From Streptomyces pyxinae (GTDB taxonomy: Bacteria; Actinomycetota; Actinomycetes; Streptomycetales; Streptomycetaceae), in assembly GCF_024756275.1 (NCBI RefSeq), contig NZ_JANUGQ010000004.1, positions 334,579 to 398,578 on the forward strand: a stretch of DNA of 64,000 bases, given 5' to 3'. The position numbers and the translations under genes were made by a program. Below the pieces are notes generated by a model. The model saw only the letters and a program-made list of their open reading frames with translations, was not told the DNA's origin and searched no databases. Of this stretch, positions 41,879 through 50,787 are shown in pieces (the stretch's first letter is position 1; each line of letters opens with the position of its first letter).

Positions 41879-43758
41879 GCCCCGAGCAAGGCACCCTGCC
41901 CGTCGCGGACGCGCGCCGCACCCGCCGGGAGCTCCTCCGCCGGCTCGGCGCGCACCGGGGCCGGCTCGCCGCGTCCCTGCTCGTCCTGCTCGGCGGTACG
42001 GCGGCCACCCTGGTGACACCCCCGGTCCTCGGAGACGTGGTGGACGCCGTCACGGCCGGGGCCGGCCGGGGGCGGATCGCGGTCCTCGGGCTGACGCTCG
42101 CGCTCGCCGCCGCCGTCGGCGCCGGTCTCTCCTATGCCGGCGGCCGGATGCTGGCCGCCCTCGTCCAGCAGGTGCTGGCCGGGCTGCGCGAGGACGTGTT
42201 CGAGACCGCGGTGCGCCTTCCCCTGAACACCCTGGAGTCCGCCGGCAGCTCCGATGTCGTCTCCCGGGTCACCCACGACGTGGAGGCGGTGTCCGAAGCC
42301 GCCTCCGACGTGCTTCCCGAGGTGACCCACGCGGCCCTCACCACCGGCCTGAGCCTGCTGGGCCTCGCGGTCCTGGACTACCGCCTGGCGCTCGCCGGTC
42401 TCGTCTGCCTGCCGGTCCACATCCACGCCGCCCGGTGGTTCCTCGCCCGCTCGCACCTGGTGTACGGGGACATCCGCCGGCTGGAGTCCGCACGCGGGCA
42501 GCTGGTCATCGAGGCGGTGCGGGGGGCCGAGACGATCCGTGCGTACCGGGCCCAGCGCCACCACCTCGACGAGCTGGCCGGACGCAGCCTGCGGGCGGTC
42601 GAGCGGCAGCGCGACGGGATGCGGCTGCGCAACCGGTTCAACGGCCTGCTCAACACGGCGGAGTACCTCGGTCTCGCCGCCGTGCTCATGACGGGCTTCG
42701 TACTGGTCGGCTCCGGCGCCGTCTCCCTGGGCACCGCCACCGCCGCCGCCCTGTACGTCCACCGGCTCTTCGGTCCGGTCGGGGTGCTGCTGGACAGTCT
42801 GGACGACATCCAGCGGGCCACCGTGGGACTGTCCCGCCTCGTCGGGATCACCGACCTGGGCCACGGCGGCGGCCCGGGTGAGAGCGAGGGCGCGAGCCCG
42901 GGCGAGGGCGGCCACCCGGGCGGGGACGACGGGCCGGAACAGCCGTCCGGCCGCCCGGAGATCGAGGTACGGGGCGTCTCGTACGCGTACGAGGGCAGCG
43001 CCCGCCCCGTGCTGCGCGACATCTCCCTGCGGGTCCCCGCGGGCACCAGCCTCGCGCTGGTCGGCGCCAGCGGCTCGGGCAAGAGCACACTGGCCCGGCT
43101 GATCGCGGGCCTGGGCGAGCCGGACCGGGGCCGGATCACCGTCGGGGCCGCCGAGACCCCGTACGCTCCCGCCCGGTACCTGGTCACCCAGGAGGTCCAC
43201 CTCTTCGGCGGTACCCTCGCGGACAATCTGCGCATGGCCCGGCCCCGCGCCACCGACGCCGAACTGCGCCGGGCCCTGCGCGAGGTCGGGGCGGAGTGGG
43301 CCCTGCGGCTGGACTCCGGGCTCGACACCGTCCTCGGCCCCACCGGTGTCCCGCTCGACGACGGATCGGTCCAGCACCTCGCGCTGGCGCGGGTCCTGCT
43401 CGCCGACCCGCCCGTCGTCGTCCTCGACGAGGCCACCGCCGAATCCGGCCCGGGGACCGGCGCCCTCCTCCAGGCGGCTCTCGCCCGGGTCACCCGGGGG
43501 CGGACCAGTGTGGTCGTCGCACACCGCCTGGAACAGGCACGCCACGCGGACCGGGTCCTCGTGCTGCGCCACGGGGAGGTGGCCGAACAGGGCACGCACC
43601 AGGAACTGCTGGCCGCCGGGGGCGAGTACGCCGCGCTCTGGACGGCCTACGACCGCACCGCCCGCCGCCCCGGGATCCCGACCGCCCGGCCGGGGCCCGC
43701 GGACCACACCGCCATCCGGCCGGGGCCCGCGGACCACACCCCCGCCCCGCTCGCCTGA
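41875..43758 (+). CDS. ABC half-transporter, subunit B, with degenerate signature motif
   Basis: 627 residues. A membrane domain (residues about 35-300) is followed by an acidic Gly-rich linker and a nucleotide-binding domain with intact Walker A GASGSGKS (397-404) and Walker B VVVLDEA (514-520). The signature is altered to LDDGSVQH (494-501) in place of LSGGQ. This complements subunit A, which has a good signature but no Walker A, so only one ATP site of the pair should be active. The C-terminus ends in two copies of RPGPADHT from a 30-bp repeat (43687-43740). The GTG start overlaps the A stop. Confidence 0.9.
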   Translation: MSPEQGTLPVADARRTRRELLRRLGAHRGRLAASLLVLLGGTAATLVTPPVLGDVVDAVTAGAGRGRIAVLGLTLALAAAVGAGLSYAGGRMLAALVQQVLAGLREDVFETAVRLPLNTLESAGSSDVVSRVTHDVEAVSEAASDVLPEVTHAALTTGLSLLGLAVLDYRLALAGLVCLPVHIHAARWFLARSHLVYGDIRRLESARGQLVIEAVRGAETIRAYRAQRHHLDELAGRSLRAVERQRDGMRLRNRFNGLLNTAEYLGLAAVLMTGFVLVGSGAVSLGTATAAALYVHRLFGPVGVLLDSLDDIQRATVGLSRLVGITDLGHGGGPGESEGASPGEGGHPGGDDGPEQPSGRPEIEVRGVSYAYEGSARPVLRDISLRVPAGTSLALVGASGSGKSTLARLIAGLGEPDRGRITVGAAETPYAPARYLVTQEVHLFGGTLADNLRMARPRATDAELRRALREVGAEWALRLDSGLDTVLGPTGVPLDDGSVQHLALARVLLADPPVVVLDEATAESGPGTGALLQAALARVTRGRTSVVVAHRLEQARHADRVLVLRHGEVAEQGTHQELLAAGGEYAALWTAYDRTARRPGIPTARPGPADHTAIRPGPADHTPAPLA

Positions 43759-43817
43759 ATCCCTCCGCACGACCCGCACCACCGAGGACCACCCACCCGC
43801 ACGAAGGAGCAGTGCCC

Positions 43818-44711
43818 ATGCCGATCCACCGAGCCGTCGTCGCCCGGGTCCAGCCGCTCAGCACGGCGATGACCCGGATCACCTTCCACGGCAGCGACCT
43901 GGCCGCCTTTCTCTCCACGGGCGTCGGCGACGAGTACGTACGCCTCTTCCTCCCGCACGGTCCCGACCGCGCCGACCTCTCCCTGCCCGAGGCGACGGAC
44001 GACGGCGGCTGGCAGACCCCCGACGGGTGCCCCGAGGCTCCCATGCGCACCTACACCATCCGGTCGGTGCGCCCGGAGTCCGGCGAGATCGACATCGACT
44101 TCGTGCTGCACGACCACGGGGTGGCGTCCGGCTGGGCCGCCGCCGCCCGCCCCGGTGACCCGATCGGTCTCAACACCCCGACCGGCCTGTACCGCGCCCC
44201 CGCCGATCTCGCCTGGCAGGTACTGGTCTGCGACCTCACCGGCCTGCCCGCCGCCGCCCGCATCGTGGAGGGCACCCCGGACGGGGTCAGGACCCGGGTG
44301 GTCGTGGAGGCCCCCGACCCGTCCTGCGTCCAGCCGCTCCCGGACCGGCCCGGTGTCAGGACCACCTGGACCTACGGCGGCAACGGCCACGGCCCCAGCC
44401 ACCTGGCCGACCTGGTCGGCGCCGCGATCCCGCCCGGCACCGACCTGACCGGCGGGTATGTGTGGGTCGCGGGCCAGACCAACGCCCTGCGCACCGTCCG
44501 CCGTTATCTGCGCAAGGACCTGGGCCTCCCTCCGGAGCGCTTCAAGGTCGTCGGCTACTGGGTGCCGGAGTCCGGCACCTGGACCGAGCGGTACGAGGCG
44601 CTGCCCGCCGCCGTACGGTCCGAGCTGGACGCCCTCTGGGACGACCCGGCCGACGAGCCCGAGGACCTCGCCATCCGCTACGAGACCCGTCTCAGCGAAC
44701 TCGGTCTGTGA
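43818..44711 (+). CDS. Siderophore-interacting protein (flavin ferric-siderophore reductase)
   Basis: 297 residues of the SIP/ViuB type. The FAD-binding motif is MRTYTIRSV, followed by IDIDFVLHDHGVASGWAAAARPGD. The C-terminal part holds YVWVAGQTNALRTVRRYLRKDLGLP and VVGYWVPES, the NAD(P)H side. It reduces the iron of imported ferric siderophores in the cytosol. GAAGGAG lies 8 nt before the ATG at 43818. Mycobacterial IrtA carries a SIP domain fused to an ABC half-transporter; here the same parts are separate neighbours. Confidence 0.93.
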   Translation: MPIHRAVVARVQPLSTAMTRITFHGSDLAAFLSTGVGDEYVRLFLPHGPDRADLSLPEATDDGGWQTPDGCPEAPMRTYTIRSVRPESGEIDIDFVLHDHGVASGWAAAARPGDPIGLNTPTGLYRAPADLAWQVLVCDLTGLPAAARIVEGTPDGVRTRVVVEAPDPSCVQPLPDRPGVRTTWTYGGNGHGPSHLADLVGAAIPPGTDLTGGYVWVAGQTNALRTVRRYLRKDLGLPPERFKVVGYWVPESGTWTERYEALPAAVRSELDALWDDPADEPEDLAIRYETRLSELGL

Positions 44712-44722
44712 ACCCGGCACGA

Positions 44723-44760
44723 CCGCCGGAAGGGTGACGGTGCGCCTCCCCTCCCGGCGG
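44723..44760. terminator. Terminator hairpin between convergent SIP and LLM genes
   Basis: CCGCCGGAAGGG (44723-44734) and CCCTCCCGGCGG (44749-44760) pair over 12 bp with a single A-C mismatch and a 14-nt loop, in the 69-bp gap between the two stops. Confidence 0.6.
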
Positions 44761-44780
44761 CCGGCGGTGTCCGGCCCGGG

Positions 44781-45704
44781 TCAGGAGAGCTGGGACTGGA
44801 TCTGGGCGGAGATCAGCTCCAGGTGGTCGAGGTCGTCCAGGTCCAGCATCTGGAGATAGACACGGGAGGAGCCAGTGGCGGCGTAGCGGCCGAGCCTGTC
44901 GACCACTTCGGCGGGCGAGCCGGCCAGGCCGTTGGTCTTCAGCTCGTCCACCTCCCGGCCGATGGCGGCGGCGCGGCGGGCCACCTCGGCGTCGTCCTTG
45001 CCGACACAGACGACCAGGGCGTTGGAGTACACCAGGGCGTTGGGCGCGCGGCCGGCCTCCTGGGCGGCGGCACGGACCCGGGCGAACTGGCGCTCGGTGT
45101 CCTCGACCGAGGCGAACGGCATGTTGAACTCGTCGGCGTAGGTGGCCGCGAGCCGGGGGGTGCGGGTCGCGCCGTGGCCACCGATCAGCACCGGCACCCT
45201 GGCCTGGGCCGGCTTGGGCAGCGCGGGCGAGTCGGTGAGTTGGTAGTGGGTGCCGTCGTAGGAGAAGGTCTCGCCCGCCGGGGTGGACCAGACACCGGTG
45301 ACAATGGCGAGCTGCTCCTCCAGCCGGCCGAATTTCTCCTTGGGGAAGGGGATCCCGTACGCCGTGTGCTCCTGCTCGAACCAGCCCGCGCCGAGGCCCA
45401 GTTCGATCCGGCCGCCGGACATCTGGTCGACCTGTGCCACCTGGATGGCGAGCACACCGGGGAGCCGGAAGGTGCCGGCGGTCATCAGGGTGCCGAGCCG
45501 GATGCGGCGGGTCTCCCGGGCCAGGCCCGCCAGGGTGATCCAGGCGTCGGTGGGACCGGGCAGACCGTCGGCGGAGCCCATGGCGAGATAGTGGTCGGAG
45601 CGGAAGAAGGCGTCGAATCCGAGGTCCTCGGTGGCCTTGGCGACGGTGAGCAGGGTGTCGTAGCTCGCGCCCTGCTGGGGCTCGGTGAAGATACGCAGAT
45701 CCAT
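44781..45704 (-). CDS. LLM-class oxidoreductase, probably F420-dependent
   Basis: 307 residues. DLRIFTEPQQGASYDTLL, LGFDAFFRSDHYLAMG, GLARETRRIRLGTLMTAGTFR and IELGLGAGWFEQEHTAYGIPFP are typical of actinobacterial F420-dependent luciferase-like enzymes. AGGATGA lies 5 nt before the chosen ATG at 45704. The substrate is unknown. It is convergent with the iron operon and separated from the next gene upstream by 200 bp, so it is probably independent. Confidence 0.87.
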   Translation of the reverse strand: MDLRIFTEPQQGASYDTLLTVAKATEDLGFDAFFRSDHYLAMGSADGLPGPTDAWITLAGLARETRRIRLGTLMTAGTFRLPGVLAIQVAQVDQMSGGRIELGLGAGWFEQEHTAYGIPFPKEKFGRLEEQLAIVTGVWSTPAGETFSYDGTHYQLTDSPALPKPAQARVPVLIGGHGATRTPRLAATYADEFNMPFASVEDTERQFARVRAAAQEAGRAPNALVYSNALVVCVGKDDAEVARRAAAIGREVDELKTNGLAGSPAEVVDRLGRYAATGSSRVYLQMLDLDDLDHLELISAQIQSQLS

Positions 45705-45905
45705 GTGTTCATCCTGCACCCTCGCCGTGCGGGCGGACGCCGGTCTCCCGCCGCCGGGCCGGGGCGCCGGACCCGGCCGGGCGGGTGCCCGAGGGCAGGC
45801 CGGGCACGGCGCCGGCCCGCCGGTGCGCCGGGGCCGGCCGCGCCGCCCGGGGCCACCGGGCCCGCGGTGGCCGTGCGGTGATCGCCATGGGAGTCGTCGT
45901 GGGGA

Positions 45906-46409
45906 TCATGACGGGCCCGCCATGCGGTCGAGGCGGGGCCAGGGTTCGCCGGCTCCGGGAGGTCTGTCGCGCTCCCTGGCCACCAGCCGGCGCAGCAGTC
46001 CGCGCACCCGGTCGCCGGCCTCGTCGGCCGCGTCGATGGCCTCGACGCACTGCCAGTAGAGCCCCTCCTCGTCGGTGCCGCAGGCGACACCGACCAGCGC
46101 GATGCCCACCTCACCCAGCAGCGCGCCGAGCCCCAGCAGCGCACCGCGTGTGTCGGTGACCCGGGTGAGCCGGTCGGCCCGCACTCCCCGGGGCAGTGGC
46201 ACCGGCTGGTCGACCGTGCCACTGCGGCCGCCGGTCTCGCTGAGCTCCCGCGCCTCCGCCCGCAGTTCCAGCGGACCGGTGAGGGCCAGGAATCCCCCTA
46301 TCGCCTGGGCGAGTGCCTGGGCCTGCCAGGCCTCCGCCACGATGTCCAGTGCCGTCCGGCTCTCCGCCAGAGCCCCACGGCCGATGCTGATGAGCCGCTC
46401 CGCCTCCAT
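45906..46409 (-). CDS. Small conserved Streptomyces protein (DUF6099-like)
   Basis: 167 residues from ATG at 46409; a TTG three codons earlier lacks a properly spaced ribosome site. It is mostly helical (MEAERLISIGRGALAESRTALDIVAEAWQAQALAQAIGGFLA) and soluble. I recall similar proteins as DUF6099, but the match is by memory. No catalytic motif is visible. Upstream on the minus strand GTCACTA occurs twice with 9-bp spacing (about 46443-46457), possibly part of its promoter. It follows mazG on the same strand with a 127-bp gap. Confidence 0.65.
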   Translation of the reverse strand: MEAERLISIGRGALAESRTALDIVAEAWQAQALAQAIGGFLALTGPLELRAEARELSETGGRSGTVDQPVPLPRGVRADRLTRVTDTRGALLGLGALLGEVGIALVGVACGTDEEGLYWQCVEAIDAADEAGDRVRGLLRRLVARERDRPPGAGEPWPRLDRMAGPS

Positions 46410-46536
46410 GTACGCCAACCCCCGGTTCGTACGAATGCCCGGTCACTATGTCACTACCCAGAGTGAAGGTGAACCGACCCAAAAGCTAGGGGAATTCGGA
46501 ATTCTGTGGACAGGAAGCCCAGTGTGGATAAGTGGA

Positions 46537-46905
46537 TCACTCCGTAGAGTGACGATCGCCTCGTGCGGCCCGTCCCGGCGGCCGCCCCACCGGGAAGCGG
46601 CGCTCGTTCCGGTCGATCTTCGCGTCCAGCGCGGCCAGCGGATCGACGCCCAACACCCCGCAGAACTGGAGGAGATAGGCCAGTACATCCGCCACCTCGT
46701 CCCGCACCCGGTGGGCCGTCTCCGGGTCCGCCATCACCCGGTCCGCCTCCTCCGGCGTCAACCACTGGAAGATCTCCAGCAGTTCGGCCGCCTCCACACT
46801 CAGCGCGGCGGCCAGGTTCTTCGGTGTGTGGTACGGCTGCCACGCGCGCGAGGCGGCGAACTCCGCGAGCCGGCGCTGCAGTCCCTGTACGTCCAGTTCG
46901 GTCAC
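46537..46905 (-). CDS. MazG-like nucleotide pyrophosphohydrolase
   Basis: 122 residues. LSVEAAELLEIFQWLTPEEAD and RVRDEVADVLAYLLQFCGVLGVDP provide the EExxE...ExxD metal-binding pattern of all-alpha NTP pyrophosphatases, closest to small dCTPase/MazG-like proteins. It would remove unwanted (d)NTPs. The GTG start at 46905 overlaps the AAA ATPase stop (GTGA), so both are translated together. Confidence 0.9.
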   Translation of the reverse strand: MTELDVQGLQRRLAEFAASRAWQPYHTPKNLAAALSVEAAELLEIFQWLTPEEADRVMADPETAHRVRDEVADVLAYLLQFCGVLGVDPLAALDAKIDRNERRFPVGRPPGRAARGDRHSTE

Positions 46906-48134
46906 GGCGTCAGGTCTACCACCGTCACACCGTCCGTCCCTCCCCCGGGGCCCGGCGGACCGGCCCAGGCGGCGGTGGCCGCGGCACCGGCGGTGCCCAG
47001 CACCGTGCCCAGCAGCCGCATATGGCCCTCGGCGCAGATCTGCGCCGCCAGCGAGACCAGCCCGTCCGCCTGGCGCCGGTCCAGGCTCCGGTCGAAGCCG
47101 TCGGCCAGCACGGTCAGGGTCTGCATCGCGTCCGGCACCTCGGCCGCCCGGTCCATGGCGAACACCCCGGGCCCGGTGAGCAGCACCAGCGCGAGTGCCA
47201 GATAGCGCAGTTCGCCCTCGCCGAGCCGCTCCGCCGGGGTGGCGCCGGCCCCGCCGGTGCGGCCCAGCACCGCCCGTACCGTGCCGTCGGAGAGCCGCTC
47301 CACGTCCAGTGCGCCCACCGGCCCCGTGATGCCCGCCCGGGCGACCGAGGCGAGCCTGGCGTGGCGGCGCGGGCAGTCGGTGCGGGTCCGGTACAGCACC
47401 TCCGCCAGGTTGTCGCAGCCGCGCCGCAGCCGTCCCTCGCCGGGCGGCACGGGCAGCCGCATCCGGCTGGGCTGCGGGTCGCAGGAGAAGACCGACCGCA
47501 GGGCCACCACGACCTGTTCGGCGGCGGCCAGCACCCGCAGCTGCCCCGCCGTCTTGCCGGCCACCCGCAGCGGCAGCAGGGCCGTGGCGAGCCGGTCGTC
47601 CGGCAGCGGGGCCCGGGTGACCGGAGCCGCTCCCGCGGTGTGCCACTCGGCCTGCACCCGGCGGCGCCCCGGGTCGCGCAGCGCGGTGGCGAGCAGGGTC
47701 CGCCCCTGGCCGTCGGTCAGCCGCTCCCCGACCACCCGCAGCGCCGGTTCGGCCTGTACGGCGAGGTCGAGCCGGACCGGACCGGCCGGGCCGTCCGCCG
47801 TGCAGCCGATCCGGAAGCCGCGCCGCCCCTGGGAGTCCGGCCCGGCCCGCTCGGGCACGCAGCCCGCCGGGTCCGGGAACGCCTCCGCCAGCGCGGCGCC
47901 CGAGCCCAGCCGGGCCAGCGCCTCGTACGCGTCCAGCACCCCGGACTTGCCGCTGCCGCTGGGCCCCGCGATCAGGGTCACCGGACCGAGCGGAAAGCGG
48001 GCGCCCCGGTGCGACTTGAAGGCGGAGAGCCGGAGTTCGGTGACGGCCGGCCGCGCGGGGGACGGCCCCGGAGGGCAGGCCGGGCGGGCCGGGGCGGCGG
48101 AACGGGCCGGGGACGGGAGTTCGGTCGGGTCCAT
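46902..48134 (-). CDS. AAA family ATPase (SMC/RecF-like)
   Basis: 410 residues. After about 30 Pro/Ala-rich residues comes [35 protein letters not shown], an SMC/RecF-like start with Walker A GPSGSGKS. The region RLGEGELRYLALALVLLTG replaces a canonical LSGGE signature, and GVFAMDRAAEVPDAM stands where Walker B is expected, lacking a clear DE pair. It resembles ATPases that handle DNA ends or act in defence pairs. Fused translationally to a MazG-like gene, it may form a functional pair with it. Confidence 0.75.
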   Translation of the reverse strand: MDPTELPSPARSAAPARPACPPGPSPARPAVTELRLSAFKSHRGARFPLGPVTLIAGPSGSGKSGVLDAYEALARLGSGAALAEAFPDPAGCVPERAGPDSQGRRGFRIGCTADGPAGPVRLDLAVQAEPALRVVGERLTDGQGRTLLATALRDPGRRRVQAEWHTAGAAPVTRAPLPDDRLATALLPLRVAGKTAGQLRVLAAAEQVVVALRSVFSCDPQPSRMRLPVPPGEGRLRRGCDNLAEVLYRTRTDCPRRHARLASVARAGITGPVGALDVERLSDGTVRAVLGRTGGAGATPAERLGEGELRYLALALVLLTGPGVFAMDRAAEVPDAMQTLTVLADGFDRSLDRRQADGLVSLAAQICAEGHMRLLGTVLGTAGAAATAAWAGPPGPGGGTDGVTVVDLTP

Positions 48135-48229
48135 GGCCGGACGGTACGAGGGGGGTCCCGCGCCGAACCGTTCCGCCTGCCCCGGCTTCCCACGAACGAG
48201 GGAGCGGCGCCGGTCCGCGCCGGATCGGA

Positions 48230-48625
48230 TCAGGCGTGCGGCACGGCCGCCTCGGCGCCCTCCACCTCCGTACCGACCGGGGCCAGCAGGAAGACGTTCC
48301 GGTCGACCCGGTGCATCCCGCTGCCGAGGCCGAAGACGACCCCGCTGCTGAAGTCCAGGATGCGCTTGGCGACATCCGTGTCGGCGCCGGTCAGGTCCAG
48401 CAGTACCGGGATCTGGGCGACGAGGTACTCCGCCACCTCACGCGCGTCCGCGAACACCTGCACCCGCAGCACGACCATCCGGCGGGTGGCCGTGTCCTCG
48501 AACTCGTCGGGAATCGCGTGGTGGTCGACCCTGGAGGGCCACTCGTTGCGCCCGCGCAGGGGAACTACTTGAGCCAGGCCCTCCCACTGCTCGTCGGTGG
48601 CGTCATACCTCTCGTACCTACTCAT
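48230..48625 (-). CDS. SepF-like protein (cell division paralog)
   Basis: 131 residues. RMVVLRVQVFADAREVAEYLVAQIPVLLDLTGADTDVAKRILDFSSGVVFGLGSGMHRVDRNVFLLAP is the SepF core, spread over residues 48-115. SepF tethers FtsZ to the membrane; Streptomyces has a main SepF in the division cluster and extra SepF-like copies elsewhere. No ftsZ or ylm neighbours are present here, so this is likely one of the paralogs (SflA/SflB type). The N-terminal amphipathic helix of true SepF is not obvious. Start ATG 48625 with GAGG 8 nt upstream. Confidence 0.82.
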   Translation of the reverse strand: MSRYERYDATDEQWEGLAQVVPLRGRNEWPSRVDHHAIPDEFEDTATRRMVVLRVQVFADAREVAEYLVAQIPVLLDLTGADTDVAKRILDFSSGVVFGLGSGMHRVDRNVFLLAPVGTEVEGAEAAVPHA

Positions 48626-48810
48626 ACGCTTATCCTCACCCGGCTCTGCCATTCAGCCCAACTCCGACACGAACGGGTAGTGGCCGAAATTCGCCGCTGA
48701 CCACGCCCTTCGCTCGCCCGGCCGCCCGTACGGGTACCCCATTCGTCCGCGCGCACGGTCGTCCGTACGGGTACCTCGTCCGCCGCGCCCCGGCACCCTT
48801 CGGGCCCCGC

Positions 48811-49548
48811 TCAGCCACCGGCCCGCCCGCGCCGGGACGCCCGGCCGCCGGTACGCCCCTGGAGCACGCACTCCTCGCACATGCCCCCGCGCGGCGCCCG
48901 GTAGTACAGACAGCAGCTGCGGCGCCGGAAGACCACGGCGCCGTCCCCGGCCACCCGGAACGGCCCGGTCCCGGCCAGCGGCGGCCGGGCCAGCAACTCC
49001 CGTACCAGCGGCAGCGGGTCGCGCGGCGCGTCCGGCACCCGGGCGCCCAGCACCCGGAGCGCGCCGACCAGGGCGGAGGCCGAGTTGCCCCGCGACACCT
49101 GGGGCGACACGCCGTGGTGGCGGCGCAGGGCGGCGTCGAAGGGCGCCAGATTCCGGGCCGTCACCGTCTCCTGGAGGGCGGCCACCGGATCGCCGGGCAG
49201 CTCGCGCGGCTCGGGCAGCCACAGCTCCACGGGGCCGGACTGGGGCCGGCGCCACCACAGGGTCTCCGGCGCCAGGTCGGGCACGCGGCCGGTCAGCACG
49301 GCGGAGGCCAGCCCCACCGACCAGAGCCGGGCGGCCGTTCCGATGTGCAGGGTGGAGGCGGCCACCCGGCCCTCCCCGGTGCCGATCCGCCGCCCGACCT
49401 CCGTCACATGGCCGGCCAGGACCTCCGGGTCGCCGTACAGCTCGCTGAGCGGCCGGAACGGCTCGCCCGCCGGCGGCCGGTCCCCGCCGGCCACCGCGAA
49501 GTACGGCCCCACGGCGGCGACCGGTTCCAGCGCGAGGGGCTCGGACAT
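48811..49548 (-). CDS. FhuF-like (2Fe-2S)-binding protein
   Basis: 245 residues. The C-terminus contains [21 protein letters not shown], the CC-x(n)-CxxC cluster site of FhuF-type ferric-siderophore reductases. The N-terminal part ([29 protein letters not shown]) fits the FhuF family. It would reduce siderophore-bound iron in the cytosol. GGAGG precedes the ATG at 49548. No iron box was found upstream; instead there is a set of GACACCGATC repeats. Confidence 0.85.
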   Translation of the reverse strand: MSEPLALEPVAAVGPYFAVAGGDRPPAGEPFRPLSELYGDPEVLAGHVTEVGRRIGTGEGRVAASTLHIGTAARLWSVGLASAVLTGRVPDLAPETLWWRRPQSGPVELWLPEPRELPGDPVAALQETVTARNLAPFDAALRRHHGVSPQVSRGNSASALVGALRVLGARVPDAPRDPLPLVRELLARPPLAGTGPFRVAGDGAVVFRRRSCCLYYRAPRGGMCEECVLQGRTGGRASRRGRAGG

Positions 49549-49913
49549 GGTCGTACGTCCTCCTTGTTCACGGACACCGATCAGACACCGATCGGTGTCC
49601 GGTCGGACACCGGTCGGGCGTGGCACGGGCACGGGAGCGGACACGGGCCGGGACGAGGGCGCCGCCCCCTCCGGCCCGGCACCAGCCCCTCCGGCCCGGC
49701 ACCGGCCTCCGGCCCCGCGCGCCGGGTCCGGCCGCTTCCGGGACCCGCCGCCGCGGGCCCGGCCGTCCCGGTGAGCCTACGGCCTCCCCCGCAGCTCCCG
49801 CCCCGGTACCCCCACCCCGCTGCCACCGGCGGTCATTCCCCGCCGTTCGCGGCACCGGGCGTCACACTGTCCCCCGGGGCATCGCCCGCACCGCCCGAGG
49901 GAAGGACCGGTCC
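49549..49913. other. Divergent intergenic region with repeats
   Basis: 365 bp between the FhuF-like gene and the hydrolase gene. It holds the GACACCGRTC repeat cluster (49573-49615) and two copies of cccctccggcccggcacc about 20 bp apart (near 49665 and 49685). No coding frame with a ribosome site was found. Confidence 0.6.
49573..49615. promoter_or_regulatory. Cluster of GACACCGATC half-sites with a 16-bp palindrome
   Basis: GACACCGATCGGTGTC (49584-49599) is a perfect palindrome. Additional direct half-sites GACACCGATC (49573-49582) and GACACCGGTC (49606-49615) flank it. It starts 25 bp upstream of the FhuF-like start codon, a position fitting an operator for a dimeric repressor such as a TetR-family protein. 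No regulator gene is adjacent. Confidence 0.6.
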
Positions 49914-50735
49914 ATGAGCCTCTTCACCACCACCGACGGCACCCAACTCTTCTACAAGGACTGGGGCACCGGCCGCCCGGTCGTGCTCAGCCACGGCTGG
50001 CCGCTCAACGCCGACGCCTGGGACGGCCAGCTCCGGCTGCTCGCCGAGAACGGCTTCCGGGCCGTCGCCCACGACCGGCGGGGCCACGGCCGCTCCGCCC
50101 AGCCGTGGCAGGGCAACGACATGGACACCTACGCCGACGACCTGGCGCAGCTGATCGAGCATCTGGACCTGCGGGACGTGGTGCTGGTCGGCCACTCGAC
50201 CGGCGGCGGCGAGGTGACCCGCTATCTGGGCCGGCACGGCAGCGCGCGGGTGGCCAAGGCGGTACTCCTCGGGGCGGTGCCGCCGCTGATGCTGAGGACG
50301 GACGCCAACCCGGAGGGCACCCCCGTCGAGGTGTTCGACGGGATCCGGGAGGGCGTGCGCACCGACCGGTCGGAGTTCTACCGCACGCTGGCGAACAGCT
50401 TCTACGGCGCCAACCGCCCCGGCTCGGAGGTCACCCAGGGCAGGCTGGACGCCTTCTGGCTGATGAGCATGCAGGCCGGGCTGAAGGCCGCCTACGACTG
50501 CGTGGAGCAGTTCTCGGCCACCGACTTCACCGAGGACCTGGCCCGCATCGACGTGCCGACCCTGATCGCCCACGGCGACGACGACCAGATCGTGCCCATC
50601 GGCGCCGCCGCCCTCAAGTCCGCCGAACTGGTCCGGAACGCCACCCTCAAGGTCTACCCGGGCGCCCCGCACGGCCTGACCGGCGACTACGAGGAGAAGT
50701 TCAACGCCGACCTGCTGAACTTCATCCGCTCCTGA
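49914..50735 (+). CDS. Alpha/beta hydrolase, cofactor-free haloperoxidase type
   Basis: 273 residues. [15 protein letters not shown] supplies the oxyanion region, [13 protein letters not shown] the nucleophile Ser elbow, [10 protein letters not shown] the Asp and [19 protein letters not shown] the His. These are hallmarks of non-heme chloroperoxidases, which are serine hydrolases able to form peracids. [16 protein letters not shown] at the start is characteristic. GAAGGA lies 10 nt before the ATG at 49914. Confidence 0.92.
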   Translation: MSLFTTTDGTQLFYKDWGTGRPVVLSHGWPLNADAWDGQLRLLAENGFRAVAHDRRGHGRSAQPWQGNDMDTYADDLAQLIEHLDLRDVVLVGHSTGGGEVTRYLGRHGSARVAKAVLLGAVPPLMLRTDANPEGTPVEVFDGIREGVRTDRSEFYRTLANSFYGANRPGSEVTQGRLDAFWLMSMQAGLKAAYDCVEQFSATDFTEDLARIDVPTLIAHGDDDQIVPIGAAALKSAELVRNATLKVYPGAPHGLTGDYEEKFNADLLNFIRS

Positions 50736-50743
50736 GCACACCC

Positions 50744-50775
50744 CGCACGGCGGCCCCCGGCCCGGCCGCCGTGCG
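50744..50775. terminator. Terminator hairpin after the hydrolase gene
   Basis: CGCACGGCGGCC (50744-50755) and GGCCGCCGTGCG (50764-50775) form a perfect 12-bp stem with an 8-nt loop, 8 nt after the hydrolase stop. Confidence 0.8.
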
Positions 50776-50787
50776 CCGGCCGGGCCA

